From assembly GCA_016721565.1 (NCBI GenBank), contig JADKHW010000020.1:1-64000 (forward strand): a stretch of DNA of 64,000 nt, in the 5' to 3' direction. The translations under genes were made by a program, and so were the position numbers. Below the pieces are notes generated by a model. It saw nothing but the letters and a program-made list of their open reading frames with translations, ran no database searches and was not told where the DNA came from. The stretch comes from a bacterium (lineage in GTDB: Bacteria; Electryoneota; RPQS01). Position 1 is the first letter of the stretch; each line of letters opens with the position of its first letter. Below are positions 18,905 to 29,357 of the stretch, piece by piece.

Positions 18905-20341
18905 CTACGCTGTCACATTATCACGAATGAGATACTTCGCCGCCGCCTCAATCCCTTCGTCAACAGCGACTGCGTGGAAACCTTTGCGCTTCAAGTACGA
19001 CGCTACAGCAGTAGAACGGCTTCCCGCCGAGCAATGCACGGCAATTTGTTTGTCTCGCGGCAGCTCGGACAGTCTGCTCATTATTCTCGTACTCGGAATG
19101 CAGATTGCTCCCGGTAGATGGCCCTCATCAAACTCGGTTTCCCCGCGAACATCGAGCAGATAGCTGTCATTGGGCTGCGACATCAAACTTGTGAAGGTCG
19201 TGTACGGAAGCTGCGCAAGCGCCGGCTTGACAGACTTCAACCATTTGTCAAAATCAGTGGTACTGGCATAACCCAGAATATTATCGAACCCAATCCGCCA
19301 GAGCATGCGAACGGCAAGCTCCGCCAGCGCGTCATAACACAAGACGATAACATTCTGATCCGGTGAAATCAGTGACCCTGCATAAGCCGGGAAACTCTTG
19401 CTGAGCGGAATCCAGATACTGCCGTCAATGTGCCCCGAGAAAAATTTCTCGCGCTCAAGCCGTGTATCAATGATCACCGTTTTCGAGTCTTTGGCAAGTT
19501 CCGGGAGTTTTTCCGGTGCAATTAACGCAAGATTGAACTCGACAGGGAGCAATGGCGGCCCTTGTTTGTTCCAACGTTTCATCTGCGAGAAATACATCGG
19601 AGGTTCAGGTTGGCCATGCAGAATCTCGCGCACGAACCGCTCTTCCCCGCTCTGCGCGGCAAGCAGTGCGCGATTGTAACGACGTTCGTAGCCCACAGTT
19701 GATTCGGGTATCGAACCGAGCGACTTACCGCAGACCGAACCTGCTCCGTGCCCCGGCCAAACCTGCAAGTAGTCTGGAAGTTGGAAGAATTCAAGCAACG
19801 AACGGTAGAGAGCGCGTGCCGCAGGCTCTTTTGCTCCAACTTGTCCGGCAGCAGATTCAAGCAAATCAGGTCTGCCAACGTCGCCGACAAAGACAAAGTC
19901 ACCGGTAATCATACCCATCGCTTCATCGGCCTCTCCACCGCGATCGGTAATCAAATAACAGAGATGTTCAGGCGTATGACCGGGAGTGTGAACAGCTTCA
20001 ATTTCGATATTGCCGACACGGAATATATCACCGTGTTTCAAATGAAACATCTTTGCGGGGGCTTCGGCTTTCCATTGGTATTGCCAATCGTCGCCACCCT
20101 CGGCTGACACGTAAACTTTGACCGGATAATTCTGCGCAAATTCCTTCAAACCGCTGACGAAATCAGCATGAATATGCGTCTCAGCAACGGCAACAATACG
20201 CAAATTATTCTGCAAAGCGATTGTCACATAGCGGTCTATATCTCGCTCCGGATCAATCAACAGCGCTTCACCTGTCACCTGACAGCCAATCAGATAAGCA
20301 TACTGCGCGAGGTAAGGGTCTTCAATTTGGCGGAAAAACAT
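18905..20341 (-). CDS. Persulfide dioxygenase-like metallo-beta-lactamase fused to two rhodanese domains
   Basis: The start is ATG at 20341; the frame is open further, but the upstream part belongs to another gene. Residues 1-250 form a metallo-beta-lactamase fold with ETHIHADFVSG, HTPGHTPEHLCYLI, ITGDFVFVGDVGRPDLL and WPGHGAGS, the metal-ligand pattern of ETHE1-type persulfide dioxygenases. Two rhodanese domains follow. The first has a possible active-site Cys in VIVLCYDALAEL. The second has the clear loop HCSAGSRST. The 478-residue fusion would oxidize glutathione or protein persulfide to sulfite and pass sulfur between thiols. It is the last gene of a three-gene operon behind the two YeeE-type halves, eight bases after the second. 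The function is family-based; the substrate is inferred. Confidence 0.88.
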   Translation of the reverse strand: MFFRQIEDPYLAQYAYLIGCQVTGEALLIDPERDIDRYVTIALQNNLRIVAVAETHIHADFVSGLKEFAQNYPVKVYVSAEGGDDWQYQWKAEAPAKMFHLKHGDIFRVGNIEIEAVHTPGHTPEHLCYLITDRGGEADEAMGMITGDFVFVGDVGRPDLLESAAGQVGAKEPAARALYRSLLEFFQLPDYLQVWPGHGAGSVCGKSLGSIPESTVGYERRYNRALLAAQSGEERFVREILHGQPEPPMYFSQMKRWNKQGPPLLPVEFNLALIAPEKLPELAKDSKTVIIDTRLEREKFFSGHIDGSIWIPLSKSFPAYAGSLISPDQNVIVLCYDALAELAVRMLWRIGFDNILGYASTTDFDKWLKSVKPALAQLPYTTFTSLMSQPNDSYLLDVRGETEFDEGHLPGAICIPSTRIMSRLSELPRDKQIAVHCSAGSRSTAVASYLKRKGFHAVAVDEGIEAAAKYLIRDNVTA

Positions 20342-20349
20342 TACAGTCC

Positions 20350-20799
20350 TTAGTGAGGAAGTTTCGGTTTCAAATAGCCGTATGTCCATGCTCCGACAAA
20401 TGCAAACAACAACGGTACAGCCATAATGGTCAAACCTGTTCCAATCAAAGTGTAGAGTGGGCCGGGGCACGCTCCGGTGAAGGCCCAACCTATCCCAAAA
20501 CACGTTCCGCCGAGCAGATAAGCCTTCCACGGCTTGGTCTCTTTGGGAGCGACTTCAATGGGTTGGCCGTCAATCGTCTTGATATCAAACCAGCGAATCA
20601 CTTTCAAACTCAGCGCGGCAGTGACAACGCCCGACATGAGTAGTCCGTACATGTGAAAAGACTGAAACCGAAACATCTCTTGAATACGGAACCACGAAAT
20701 GGCTTCAGATTTTGAGATGACAATTCCGAAATAGATTCCGATGGCAATAAAGATGAGCTTATTGCGCAGCGACATGGTGTATGTGGATGGCGAGTTCAT
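20350..20799 (-). CDS. YeeE/YedE-family sulfur transporter, second half
   Basis: A 149-residue membrane protein with about four helices and GIGWAFTGACPGPLYTLIG, whose Cys corresponds to one of the pore cysteines in YeeE/YedE (TsuA) thiosulfate transporters. The ATG at 20799 is preferred over a longer frame because it starts eight bases after the partner gene. It is half the size of full-length YeeE; the other half is encoded by the gene just before it. The split pair is common in Bacteroidetes-type genomes next to persulfide dioxygenase and rhodanese genes. Confidence 0.82.
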   Translation of the reverse strand: MNSPSTYTMSLRNKLIFIAIGIYFGIVISKSEAISWFRIQEMFRFQSFHMYGLLMSGVVTAALSLKVIRWFDIKTIDGQPIEVAPKETKPWKAYLLGGTCFGIGWAFTGACPGPLYTLIGTGLTIMAVPLLFAFVGAWTYGYLKPKLPH

Positions 20800-20807
20800 C
20801 TGTTGTC

Positions 20808-21365
20808 TTAGAAGATGAGGGGAAAGAGCAGGTGTGTGGCGAACAGTCCGCCGATAAAGAAACCGGTCACGGCAAGCAACGAAGGCCACTGCAAATTAGC
20901 CAGTCCGGTGATTCCGTGACCTGAAGTGCAGCCATTAGCCCAGCGTGTACCAAAGCCAATCAGAAAACCACCCACAACCAGCAGTAGAATTGTCGGCCAA
21001 GTGAACAACGAACTCCAGCTAAACAGCGATACAGGAGCCAAACCTTGGATATCCGAAATGCCAAGCTGGGAAAGATCATTCACCGTCTCAGACGAGATCG
21101 CGACCGAGTTCTCAGCTCGGAGCACATTCCCTCCAATATACCCGCCAACGACCAGCCCCAAAACCATCAGCAGGAGCCATAACCCCTCTTTGCGCCAATC
21201 GTATCTTAGGTATTCGACTTTCCCCGGATAAACGGCGGCACAGACGTGCCGGAGGCTGCTGGACATGCCGAAGACACGTCCGCCAAAAATCAACAAAAGA
21301 GGCACAGTTAGGCCAATTAGCGGCCCGCTGACATACCACGGCCACGGCGCAAGCAGAAGTTCCAT
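20808..21365 (-). CDS. YeeE/YedE-family sulfur transporter, first half
   Basis: A 185-residue membrane protein with about five helices and the signature FGTRWANGCTSGHGITGLAN, containing the conserved Cys of YeeE/YedE proteins. N-terminal MSSSLRHVCAA holds another conserved Cys. Together with the following gene it would make one complete transporter for thiosulfate or a related sulfur compound. It is the first gene of the minus-strand sulfur operon. The upstream 150 bases are shared with a divergent secreted-protein gene and contain TTGACT at a poor distance from the start, so I do not assign a promoter. Confidence 0.82.
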   Translation of the reverse strand: MELLLAPWPWYVSGPLIGLTVPLLLIFGGRVFGMSSSLRHVCAAVYPGKVEYLRYDWRKEGLWLLLMVLGLVVGGYIGGNVLRAENSVAISSETVNDLSQLGISDIQGLAPVSLFSWSSLFTWPTILLLVVGGFLIGFGTRWANGCTSGHGITGLANLQWPSLLAVTGFFIGGLFATHLLFPLIF

Positions 21366-21516
21366 GAAAATGTACTGTTAAACCTTTGTAAATTATGAGT
21401 CAATAAATTTACCTGTGAAGTAATGTTACAACTTTCTGGGCAGACATACAACGGGAAAAGATGTTTGGCTAAGAAGTAGTATTTGGTTTCCGTAGAATAC
21501 CCGCTTAACTTATGGC

Positions 21517-24298
21517 ATGAACATTAATCTTGGCCCCATTCAATTGGCTTTGTTGCGACTCGTGGTACTCTGCTTTTCCGCTTCAGCGGCGTTGGGACAG
21601 TCTTATTGGGATCACATTCTGCACCCTGAGAGGCTTGCAAGTCCGCTCAACGCACAAATCGTGCATTTCTCAAGTTGGGCTAGGAATGGTGGCAACAACG
21701 ATTTGGGATATTACTACGGAGCCGACCAATTCGGAAACCAAATACTCTGCGACCAACAAGGCCCCGGAGTGGTTGTCGCGATGTGGTGGACGCAGGACAA
21801 CCAAACTCCGGCGTGGAGATGGCGGCTGTATGTGGACAACATGACCACCGCTTTGATAGACACACCGATTGTTTATCCGTTTGGAGAGATGAGTCCGTTT
21901 CTCCCTCCGGTTGCAGATAGCTCCTCTGGCGGATATTTCAGCTACGCACCAATTCCATTCCAAAACCGCATCAAGATAACCTACAATGACGCGTGGGACA
22001 TTTATTTTCATGTCACAGTACTGAAGTTTCCGACCGGGACAGTTGTTCCGTCGTTTACGATGCCGCCGAGTCCCGAATATATGGCCATGCTCGACTCGCT
22101 GGCCACTCGTTTGACGACTCCGCAAACTCCTATCTATGTGCCAACGGAATCAAGCAAAGATACATCTTTGACACTTAGCCCCGGCCAATCCGCCACGGTG
22201 ATTGATGTTCCGCTAACAGGCCAAACTCGCAGGTTGCTTTTGAAGCTGAATAACCGCACTCAACAAGTCTTCGAGAACTTCTGGGTGCGAGTTTACACAG
22301 ACGGCTATCCCTTGCCGGATATTGAAGGACCCATATCCGTTGCGCTGGGGACGCCAATCGGTTGGCGGCCCTATCGCTCAACTGTAACAGGTTCAGTTGG
22401 AGATACGCTCTATTTCAATTTGCCCATCGTTGCCGACAAACATATCCGTGTAGAGTTTGAAAATCGCACGGCTCAACCGCAACCACTCTACACAAAAGTC
22501 GAGCTGGCAAGCTCAACCCCCGGTCCGTTTCGTTTGCACGGCCAATATCACGAGATGAACCCAACACGGCAGTGGGAAAACTATCTGATTGCCGATTTCG
22601 ATGGACCGGGGAATTATGTCGGCACAGTCCAAGACATGCAGCAGCGCGACAACCACGTCTTAGAAGGCGATGAATTCTTTTTATTGATGGAGAAACCAAA
22701 CCAACTTGGCAGGGAACTGGAACCGAAGATTATTATAAAGGTGGCCGGTATTGGATCCGGTTTATACACAATTGCCATTTCACGGCTGCGTCGCCTATCT
22801 CTCTGATACATCGGCAGCCTATCGGTGGCACAACAACGATCCGATCTCATTCACCTCACATATACGCTTTGAAACCGAAGTCGGACGATTTAACAATCTG
22901 ACCGGACACTATAGGTCAATTGCCTATGCGTACGTGCAACGCCCGCAATGGAAGATTGTTGATGCCAGCGGTGACGGCGCGTCACATGCGGGGGAAGAAT
23001 TGCGTATCTTGGGCGAAGGAATTGATCCAACTCTCCCGATTGTGGGAGCAAAGTTAGGAGCAAATGTCTTGGAGTTGGCGGAGTCTTCGTTGTTAACCGT
23101 TAACGGTGATTCACTGTTTGACGCGCGCTTCTATGTACCGGAAGGAATTGATGCAGGCACGTTGCCGATCATGCTTATGCTGAATATCGGATCAGACACT
23201 CTGTTTGATTACGACACACTCGAAACGGATTGGAAACATCTTGGCGGGCCGTCCTTGTCGTTTCGACCAACGCGCACGGACATCATAGATGCCGTGTACG
23301 CGGGTGACACGCTGGCCATCGAAATGCACGGTCTTCAGAATCTTGAATCAGCCATGACAGCGATTGATGGTATTCCGTGTCCGTGGGTTGGTCTGACACC
23401 TCAAGCAAATTCAGCAGGCAGACTACAAGGCAAAATCAGAGTACCGGAAGGACTCTATTCCGGAGACTTTTTGGTAACAGCAACACCTCAGTTTAGCCCC
23501 GGTGCAACAGCCGACAGTTTATTGCATCATCGCTACTGGTTCAGAGTGGAGCCGGAAATACTTGTGTATAGCGCTTTCTCGGGATCGCGCATCAAAGAAG
23601 AATGGTGCCGCGATTGGCTCCGCTTCGACAACACCGATCCGTGGGGCAGAATGGCCTGCTACGTGTTGACAGGCACGAATGCAACGAGTTATGTAACACT
23701 GCCGTTTTGGGCGCCATCTGGTGGCACGTTTAGCACGAAGTACTTTATCGGCAAGACAAGCAACGCCGCTATCGTCAGCGTGCAAGTCAACGGTCAAAAC
23801 AGCCTTGTCAACGCCGATATGTATCAGAACACGCTGTATCAAAGCTGGGTGCGCTCGGACACGCTGATTGGCGGCACACACACGCTTGCACAGGGCTTCA
23901 ACACGATCACGCTTCGCACGACAGGAAAGAATCCCTTGTCAAGCGGATGGAAAGCAATTCTCGACCAGATAATTTTTGAATCAACTCCGTTGGATCCTGC
24001 TCCAAGTGTTGTTGAGGACGTTGTTATCCTCGCACAAGACAGCGTTATCAGATTAATCTGGAAACCCGTCACCGAAGATGTATTGGGCAATCCACTGACG
24101 CCGTACGCCTATGACATCTTCCGGGCCGGGCCGCTTGACTCGCTTTGGTATTGGCATGCGCAAGTAGCCGGAACCGATACCACTTGGACCATGCCGATCA
24201 ACAACGGTGATGACTTTGATTTCGTGGTCTCTGCACGTCGCGGTTCAAACATCCCCGTCAGCGCAATGAAACGCGAAGAGCGAATTGAACTAAAATAG
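21517..24298 (+). CDS. Secreted DUF2961-like protein with C-terminal beta domains (two frameshifts)
   Basis: A signal peptide (ending near SAALGQS) is followed by a domain with HFSSWARNGGNNDLGYYYG and WRWRLYVDNM. Across two breaks the protein reads FIDGETKPTWQGTGTEDYY and then FHGCVAYLSDTSAAYRWHNN. This GTGTEDYY pattern is the hallmark of DUF2961, a family that includes glycoside-hydrolase-like enzymes acting on arabinofuranosyl polysaccharides. The breaks are a T run at 22678-22682 that is one short, and GG at 22753-22754 that should be GGG. The C-terminal 300 residues contain beta-sandwich domains and an FN3-like end (DFDFVVSARRGS) without a type IX sorting motif. The total is about 925 residues. 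The catalytic role is inferred from the family; the substrate is unknown. Confidence 0.65.
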
Positions 24299-24320
24299 TT
24301 TCACCATAAGTTATGAACGA

Positions 24321-24351
24321 AAAGAGCCTCCGCAATCGCGGAGGCTCTTTT
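24321..24351. terminator. Bidirectional terminator
   Basis: AAAGAGCCTCCGC AAT CGCGGAGGCTCTTT, a 13-bp stem with flanking A and T runs, lies between convergent secreted-protein genes. Confidence 0.88.
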
Positions 24352-24373
24352 GAATTCTAAACAATCGAATTGT

Positions 24374-26946
24374 CTACTTCGCGTTCGAGCGAATCGGCAT
24401 AGACGGATTTGAAATCGCCACACCGTTTACGGCCACAACGACGTAATAAAGTTCATCACCGACAGGCAACGGAATCGAAATCGTCGTATTAGATGTCGTG
24501 CCTTCAATCACGTTAAACGGACCTGCAACATCAGTCGCGCTAAGCAACTGATAGCTTCCTGCCGTTCCCGTCCAATTGAACACGAGTTCATCAGTCGATG
24601 ATTCATAATAAACCGTAAGGTCAGTCGGAGCTTCAATGGTCGGATTCGTGTAGCCCACACCGACGACGTCATCAACATACCAGCCTTCTTGATTCGATCC
24701 GGCATCTGAACCAAAGCGGAAACGCAGTTGCACGTTAGAGCCTTCGTAGGCCGACAAATCAAGGTTGTACGAGGTCCACGTCGTGATGGATCCGGCCAAG
24801 CACGGCGAACCTGCGACAGGACCGGTATAAGGATTCGTACCACCTGCGCGCCAGCGGAACGTCTTATTGTAGCCCGGAGTCGGCGTGATGCGAGTCCATG
24901 CGCCACTGTTAACCGCGATTTCAATCATACCGCCGTCGTAGGCCGAGTCGGTAAATGCCGCAGAAATTTCAGACGTAATCTGCGTCACAAAACTAAGCTG
25001 CGCAGATTGCGGAAGCTGTTCATCACAGGCGAAGTCAAACGCGCGTCACAGAGACTCGAATAGGTGCCCGCACCCGGATCACCGCACTTGAACGATGACG
25101 ATCCAGAGTTTGCACGCTCGGTCGAGATGTGCCAGTTGTCCACCCAGCCGGCCGGAGCATCATGCGTCCAGCCCGGTGCGCCGGTATCAAAATCTTCATC
25201 AATGAAGTTCACAGCAACAAGCGCAGTCAATTGTCCGTTTACAATCGTCGTATCGCCAACACTTACGACAACACCGAAAGCCGTATCGGGCAGGAAGCCG
25301 ACCTTTGAGAATTCGACGTCATACGTTCCACTCGAAAGCGGAAGGTAGTATTGACCGTTCGCATCGGTCAACGCTTGATTTGAACCGGAGAGAATCTTCG
25401 CAGTGGCGCCATTAATCGGGTTCACACCATCGGTAACAATACCACCGATACGACCAAGATTGGAAACGGCAAGCACTGCTTCATACGCACGAATCACACC
25501 GTAGCCATACGTATTGTCTTGACCAACAGCACCTTGATCAAGCGCGGTCTGCATGATTGCGTCCTTAATCGTGATGTGATCGCAATTCGGACATGCTTCA
25601 CGCATCAACGCCACAACACCTGCGACGTGCGGTCCGGCCATCGAGGTACCTGAATAGGTGCCATCGTAGCCGCCGCCGGGAACGGAAGAATAAATATTCA
25701 CACCGGGAGCCGAAATTTCCGGCTTGATGTTGTCCGGCACAAACGGAGTACACGGCGTGGGTCCAAGGCTTGAGAAGCTTGCAATCGGGAACGGCGGCAA
25801 TCCGTCTTCAGCGTTAACCGCACCGACTGAGAAAATCTGGTAAGCATTGAATGAGTGAATCGCAGGTGTACGCAAACCGGACGAACCTTCATTGCCAGCA
25901 GACCACGAAATCACCGGCCCAACAGCTTCACAGTTCAAGATAAATGTATTCCAACGAGTGTCGCAGGTTGTGTAACCCGAGAAACCCGAGTTAACACCCC
26001 ACGAATTTTGAATCGCGTCCGGCACATCGTCCATCGTATTCACATTTCCGTCCGGATCGGCAAACCACTGATAGTCCGCAATCACGTCATTGTCAAACGG
26101 AGTGCCGACGCCCTGATTAATCGTGTTCGTCGCAATCCAACGCGCATTCGGCGCACCACCGACCGTGTTGGTGTCATTGCCGGAAATTGCGCGTCCTGCG
26201 ATCGTACCCATGACGTGCGTGCCGTGTCCGCCACCGTCAACAGGAAAACTCGGTGCGCTTCCCAATGCGTCGCGCCAGCACTGAGCCGCCGGAGCGAAAT
26301 TACCGCGCCAACGCGAACCCAGCGCAGGGTGGTTTCCATCAACACCCGTATCGCAATTGGCCACGAGCACGCCCTGGCCCGTGATGCCAAGTTCACGATT
26401 GACACGTGTAGTACCGATAGCGTCTTGATCCGGAGTCGTCGTTTCATTGTCAAGCGGATTACGGCGCGGCGGACGAACGCTTGCGTTCGGATCGTTCGAG
26501 CGAATCGGCTCAATCAATTCAGCCTTGAAATTCATCGAAACATATTCGATGTCGCCGCGATTGCGCAACGATTCAATAAAGCTCGCACGCGCATTGACAA
26601 CCACGAGATTGTCAATCCAATAGGCCGTATAGCCTTTGACGTTTCCGGCGGCAGTCTCAGCTTCAAGCTCATCAATAAACGCGGGCTGATTTTGCTCTGC
26701 GTTGTACTTCAGCGCGGCCATCACCTCACGATGACGTTCAGCCAACGTGACTTTGCGCGCATGCAGCGTGAAGTCAAGATTTTGAATATCAATAGCGCTT
26801 GGCAAAATCACGATGGTACTAATAAACTCATCGCCTTTGCCGGACTGAAGCTGTGCATCGAGACCTGATGAGAATTCGGCAGCATACAATGCTGACACAC
26901 CGATTAGACTCAAGGCCAAACACAGAATCTTGAACCAATTTTTCAT
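24374..26946 (-). CDS. Secreted subtilisin-like serine protease (S8), one frameshift
   Basis: A signal peptide (MKNWFKILCLALSLIGVSAL, cut near YAAE) and an inhibitor-like propeptide of about 130 residues precede the protease domain. The catalytic triad is in ANCDTGVDGNHP (near 200), GGGHGTHVMGTIAG (near 240) and YSGTSMAGPHVAG (near 435). A carboxypeptidase-regulatory-like domain follows (GGIVTDGVNPINGATAKI), then a lectin-like beta-sandwich (DNWHISTERANSGSSSFKCG) and an FN3-like end. One base, likely G, is missing near 25021; the second frame continues QLPQSAQLSFVTQITSEI to the stop at 24374. A paralogue with the same propeptide is at 48257. There is no type IX sorting motif. AGGTGAT is the ribosome site. 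It probably degrades extracellular protein. Confidence 0.88.
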
Positions 26947-27280
26947 GTTAATATCACCTGCGGTTACACATGTACAAGGGGACCTCAAAAACAGAGGGTA
27001 TCGCTACAATTTACACTCAAAATCGGGGCAAGGCAAGCGAAATCACCGAGTTCGTGAACTTTGTCTCAACCGTGTTTGAGGCATCGAGGCTCCGCTATCT
27101 AATTTTGAACATTCTATGAATTATAACCTTACAAGAGACTTATGACTCTTCTTTGGACCGCCTATTGAATTTAGTTTCAATTCTCCCACCGCAAAGAATA
27201 ACCGACCCACCATTTCCAACGAGGCACAACTCTCCCAATTGTAACCTACGTGCGCACCAAACCAATTCACGATAGATCCG
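26947..27280. other. Intergenic region upstream of the subtilase
   Basis: It carries the subtilase ribosome-binding site at its left end and otherwise AT-rich sequence. No open frame with coding character and no convincing promoter pair was seen. Confidence 0.4.
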
Positions 27281-27560
27281 TAGTGGCGGGTCTTGACCCG
27301 CCTAAATTTCATTCGCCGTTGTGGGTGTCAACACCCGCAATGGCGACATGTTGCAAAAATCGAGAACTCAATACACATTGTCATCCCGCAGCGCAGCGAA
27401 GGGACCTACCCAAGCAAAATCGTAAATTCAAGCCCTATTCTCATCCCGCAGGCCACAGCGGCCTGAAGGATCTCTGCCCTTCCGCTCTCCCCTTCCTCCG
27501 TTCACGGGGGAAGGGGTCGGGGGATGGGGGTCTGCGCCCCCACCCCCTTGACAATCTCAA
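27281..27560. repeat. Intergenic block of palindromic and tandem repeat elements
   Basis: GGCGGGTCTTGACCCGCC at 27285-27302 is a hairpin. GCCGTTGTGGGTGT/ACACCCGCAATGGC at 27315-27344 is a related second hairpin. Two diverged copies of an element beginning TCATCCCGCAG follow at about 27374-27411 and 27434-27479. Two more GC-rich hairpins lie at 27490-27560, around CCTTCCTCCG...CGGGGGAAGG and GGGGG...CCCCC. This looks like a nest of REP/MITE-like extragenic repeats. Short open frames across it are not genes. Confidence 0.65.
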
Positions 27561-27646
27561 CTCAAAAACCCTTCTTGTTCACGAGTCTCGGGAATTTGAC
27601 TCCTTAAGTGGCACCGACAATGGCAATTGAAACTGGCAAACAGAAC

Positions 27647-28897
27647 ATGAACATTCTCTATCAATTACTTTCCGTATTTGGACTCACAATTTTGTGCTTT
27701 TGTAACCCAACCAATGGAGCCGAGTTCTACCTTCCTGCCGAATGGGAACCTCAATCTGGAGTAATCAGCGGATTTGGGGACGTGGCCACAAATGAAATGG
27801 TAACCCGGCTCAGTAAGGAAATGAAGGTGTACTGCATTGCCGTTGATTCCTCAAAGGAATCCTACATGAAGGACTTTTCAGAGGCTGGAGCAACGTTAGA
27901 CAGTATTCAATTCCTATCGTCCGAAGTTGAATTTAGCTATGCTAACCGCGACGGGTTATTGTTTATGAAGAATTCAGCTGGCGAAACGCGACTGGTGAAT
28001 TTTGCCTGGAATTGTTATGGATTCTTTTCCGAACCTAAATATAGGGACATGTTCGTTGCGGACCAACAAAAGAGGGAGCAATATATCGCCATTCTTCATA
28101 AAGCATTTCCGTTCCCCGTAGTTTCTTCTCTCATGGTTAACGAAGGCGGCGCCATTGAAACAAATGGAAAAGGTACCATTTTGCAGGTGGAGTCCGTGAA
28201 TATGCACCGCAACCCGGACATGACCAAAGAGGCACAGGAAGCGGAATTGAAGAGAGTGCTGAATGCAAAGAAGATTATCTGGCTGAAGGAAGGTGCCGCA
28301 GAGGATCCGTTTGGGTGGGGAACACTTATAACGGAAAACTATTTTGGAATCGGTGTCAAAGGCCATCTTGATGAGTTTTGCCGTTTCGTCAATGATAGTA
28401 CAATCCTGATATCCTACCCCGATTCAGCCGAAGCGGAACACGACCCCGTCAAAAAGCTAAACCTTCAGCGCATGAAAATCAATTACGACATCCTGAAGAA
28501 TGCCACCGACCAGGATGGGAAGCCATTCACCATTGTTAAGATGCCTGTGCCTGATAATGACTATATGACTTTCGCATTGGACACAGTTAATCAAAATGAC
28601 GAAATTAAGTTTCTTTCCAAAGCAATTCTCTGGGAACAAAAAAGTTTTTCAATTGGGGACACGGTTCACTTTGTTCCTTCATCCAGCTATCTGAATTTCT
28701 TGATCACGAATAAAACGGTTTTTGAAGCCAAATACTGGACCGAAGGGAAACCGAAATCTTCAAAAGCCAAGGACGAACAGGCAAGACAAATACTGAAGCA
28801 ATTCTTCCCCGACAGAAACATCTATCAGATAAACACAGAAGAAACCAACCACAATGGTGGCGGGCTTCATTGCTGGACCATGCAGGTCCCCAAATAA
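27647..28897 (+). CDS. Exported agmatine deiminase-family (PAD_porph) protein
   Basis: The frame is open from 27608, but ATG at 27647 starts a clear signal peptide (MNILYQLLSVFGLTILCFC, cut near NGAEF). The mature part has the guanidino-modifying core: EWEPQSGVISGFGD, MVNEGGAIETNGKG, the His/Asp site GHLDEFCRF and the catalytic Cys in GGGLHCWTMQVP. Family members hydrolyse agmatine or peptidyl arginine to citrulline-type products and ammonia. Agmatine deiminase itself is normally cytoplasmic, so the signal peptide points to the peptidylarginine-deiminase-like branch known in Porphyromonas. Codon use looks more AT-rich than its neighbours, and it sits beside a repeat block, which may mean recent acquisition. 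It stands alone on the plus strand. Confidence 0.8.
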   Translation: MNILYQLLSVFGLTILCFCNPTNGAEFYLPAEWEPQSGVISGFGDVATNEMVTRLSKEMKVYCIAVDSSKESYMKDFSEAGATLDSIQFLSSEVEFSYANRDGLLFMKNSAGETRLVNFAWNCYGFFSEPKYRDMFVADQQKREQYIAILHKAFPFPVVSSLMVNEGGAIETNGKGTILQVESVNMHRNPDMTKEAQEAELKRVLNAKKIIWLKEGAAEDPFGWGTLITENYFGIGVKGHLDEFCRFVNDSTILISYPDSAEAEHDPVKKLNLQRMKINYDILKNATDQDGKPFTIVKMPVPDNDYMTFALDTVNQNDEIKFLSKAILWEQKSFSIGDTVHFVPSSSYLNFLITNKTVFEAKYWTEGKPKSSKAKDEQARQILKQFFPDRNIYQINTEETNHNGGGLHCWTMQVPK

Positions 28898-29206
28898 GTT
28901 TCAGAGATTACCGCCATAGTTATTCATCGCACTTACTAGCATGCTTACCGCAGCCATTCAGATCTAATGGTACAGAGTGCGATGTGCATTGGGGAATGGT
29001 AAGGGTTCGCAAATTGTGGTGCTTCAGGTAATTTAGTGGTGGTTTCTATTGATCCGGCTACAGGTCATTTTTGTTAAAGTCTTGTACCTTAGCCTCCGCT
29101 CACACCTCCCCAATTTCCTCCAAATCCTCGTAACTCCAATGCCAAAACTTCATAATTACAATTTGAACAAATGTTTATAAACAATTAACTTTTTAGGAAC
29201 AAAAAC
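28898..29206. other. Intergenic region without recognised gene
   Basis: About 310 bases after the deiminase gene. I found no hairpin terminator right after the stop, no repeat and no open frame. It leads into the isolated promoter at 29207. Confidence 0.4.
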
Positions 29207-29235
29207 TTGACACATACGTTCAAATAGTGTATATT
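29207..29235 (+). promoter_or_regulatory. Near-consensus sigma-70 promoter with no gene behind it
   Basis: TTGACA (29207-29212), a 17-base spacer and TATATT (29230-29235) form the best promoter-like match I noticed in the window. It fires rightward into about 60 noncoding bases, then the hairpin at 29305-29328 and the 3' end of a minus-strand gene. A small RNA or an antisense transcript is possible. Confidence 0.5.
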
Positions 29236-29296
29236 AGATGCATAATTTGCTACCCGCCCTCCACTGCCCCTCAGTTCCTTTTTTCCCCCTATTAAC

Positions 29297-29328
29297 AAAA
29301 AAAACGGCCCCAGCAATAGCTGAGGCCG
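29297..29328 (-). terminator. Terminator of the sorting-domain protein gene
   Basis: On the minus strand CGGCCTCAGC-TATT-GCTGGGGCCG is followed by a run of eight T. It lies 30 bases past the stop at 29358. Confidence 0.85.
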
Positions 29329-29357
29329 CGCAAGCGCAAAACCGCGTTTAACAAACG

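Noticed and set aside
21366..21516. Promoter for the sulfur operon
   Set aside because: TTGACT is present on the minus strand, but the matching -10 is weak and only a few bases from the start codon.
25855..26868. Long open frame antisense to the subtilase
   Set aside because: Its product is rich in Arg, Ile, Asn and Val without domain pattern, and it mirrors the codon bias of the true protease on the other strand.
27250..27630. Open frame across the repeat block
   Set aside because: Its product follows the repeat elements and has no protein-like pattern.
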